Assembly: GCA_036502405.1 (NCBI GenBank)
Contig: DASXYP010000024.1
Location: forward strand, 1 to 64,000
Direction of reading: 5' to 3'
Length of the DNA: 64,000 bases
Source: Chersky-806 sp036502405
GTDB taxonomy: Bacteria; Actinomycetota; Acidimicrobiia; IMCC26256; JAENVU01
Translations under genes and position numbers: made by a program
Shown here: one piece after another, positions 63,230-64,000 of the stretch
Layout: every line of letters begins with the position of its first letter
Numbering within the stretch: the stretch's first letter is position 1
The notes under the pieces: model-generated
Database searches by the model: none
Seen by the model: the letters and a program-made list of their open reading frames with translations, nothing else
What the model was told of the DNA's origin: nothing

Positions 63230-64000
63230 ATGGCCGACCCCCGACGCAACAACGAGCAGGTGCGGATCGTCTTCCTCGGCGGGCTCGGAGAGATCGGCCG
63301 CAACTGCTTCTGCATCGAGGTCGGGGGCCGGATCCTCGTCGTCGACTGCGGGATCATGTTCCCGGACGTGGACATGCCGGGCGTCGACCTCGTCCTCCCG
63401 GACTTCACCTACCTGCGGACGAACGCGGACCGGGTCGAGGGGGTCGTGCTCACCCACGCGCACGAGGACCACGCCGGCGGGCTCGCCTACCTGCTGCGCG
63501 ACGTGGACTGCCCGATCTACGGCTCGCCGCTCTCGCTCGGCCTGGCCCGGAACCGCATCGAGGAGGCAGGGATGCTCGGGCACACCGAGCTGATCCCGGT
63601 CTTCGACGGCGAGCGCCGCATGATCGGCCCGTTCGACGTCGAGTTCATCCCCGTGACCCACTCGGTCCCGCACGCGTTCGCGGCGGCGTACCACACCCCC
63701 CAGGGCACCATCCTGCACACCGGCGACTTCAAGATCGACCTGACCCCGGTGGACGGGCGCCGCACGGACCTGGCCCGGCTCGGGGAGATCGCCCAGCGCC
63801 CGTCGCAACGCGAGGACGGCCGCTTTCCCGGTGTGCGCCTGCTGCTCTCGGACTCCACCAACGCCGAGCGCCCCGGCTTCACCGAGTCCGAGTCGACGGT
63901 CGGCTCCGCGATGCGGACCCTGTTCCGCGACCGTGAGGACAAGCGGTTCATCGTCGCCAGCTTCGCCTCCCACCTGCATCGCGTGCAGCAGGTCGCGGAG
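63230..64000 (+). CDS. rnj: Ribonuclease J, 3' end beyond window
   Basis: First 257 residues of RNase J (metallo-beta-lactamase, beta-CASP): 'VRIVFLGGLGEIGRNCFCIE', 'LVVDCGIMFPDVDMPGVDLV', zinc motif 'LTHAHEDHAGGLAYLLRDVD' (HxHxDH), 'PVTHSVPHAFAAAYHTPQGT', 'LHTGDFKIDLTPVDG', 'LLLSDSTNAERPGFTESEST'. The reading frame stays open to base 64000. It acts in mRNA decay and rRNA maturation. Usually placed after dapA/dapB in actinobacteria. Confidence 0.95.
   Translation, partial: MADPRRNNEQVRIVFLGGLGEIGRNCFCIEVGGRILVVDCGIMFPDVDMPGVDLVLPDFTYLRTNADRVEGVVLTHAHEDHAGGLAYLLRDVDCPIYGSPLSLGLARNRIEEAGMLGHTELIPVFDGERRMIGPFDVEFIPVTHSVPHAFAAAYHTPQGTILHTGDFKIDLTPVDGRRTDLARLGEIAQRPSQREDGRFPGVRLLLSDSTNAERPGFTESESTVGSAMRTLFRDREDKRFIVASFASHLHRVQQVAE

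Overview
High-GC actinobacterial chromosome. The GC content is visibly above 70%, GTG starts are common, and the gene order is the actinobacterial housekeeping backbone: rsmD-coaD, the yceD-rpmF-plsX-acpP-rnc-mutM-smc-ftsY block, ffh-rpsP-khpA-rimM-trmD-rplS, comM-dprA, xerC-WhiG-type sigma-M23-rpsB-tsf-pyrH-frr-cdsA-dxr-M50-ispG, and rimP-nusA-ylxR-infB-rbfA-nrnA-truB-ribF-rpsO-pnp-M16-dapB. DUF222/HNH, DUF2469, DUF2510, MurT/GatD and a SepIVA-like protein point to Actinomycetota. My best guess is an Acidimicrobiia-like lineage, but that is inference.

Layout. 1-3.2 kb: the tail of a DUF222/HNH gene and two tandem secreted proteins built of a 'GWAxDPD' repeat. 3.2-9.2 kb: NUDIX (minus), then rsmD, coaD, a coiled-coil division protein, phospholipid/acyl-carrier genes, RNase III and Fpg. 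9.3-16 kb: chromosome condensation (a short-armed SMC), an inserted MscS channel, and both SRP GTPases. 15.9-19.1 kb: ribosomal proteins S16/L19 with their maturation and tRNA methylation factors, DUF2469 and YraN. 19.1-22.3 kb (minus): three very small proteins, DprA and ComM. 22.7-30.9 kb: XerC, sigma factor, a degenerate LytM/hydrolase fusion, a beta-propeller, S2, EF-Ts, UMP kinase and RRF. 30.9-37 kb: CdsA, the MEP enzymes Dxr and IspG around a site-2 protease, and a PAP2 phosphatase. 37-42.5 kb (minus): MurT/GatD, a methyltransferase, and a sulfite reductase-APS reductase operon with a probable leader peptide. 42.7-58.6 kb: ProRS, an ATP-dependent DNA ligase, the NusA/IF-2 operon, pseudouridylation and flavin genes, S15, PNPase and an M16 protease. 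58.8-64 kb: DapB, two related TetR repressors, a membrane-anchored matrixin-like protease, a diiron protein and the start of RNase J.

Most of the window is conserved core. The unusual content is mainly regulatory. At least a dozen genes carry a TANNNT -10 box ending 6-8 nt before the start codon, which suggests leaderless mRNAs. An intrinsic-terminator hairpin with a competing arm precedes rimP-nusA. The rpsB and pnp leaders are heavily structured. An almost perfect 8+8 bp palindrome lies between the cys operon and proS, and another sits inside the second TetR promoter. Related GC-rich repeats directly follow stop codons at three loci. I saw no tRNA, rRNA, CRISPR array or insertion sequence.
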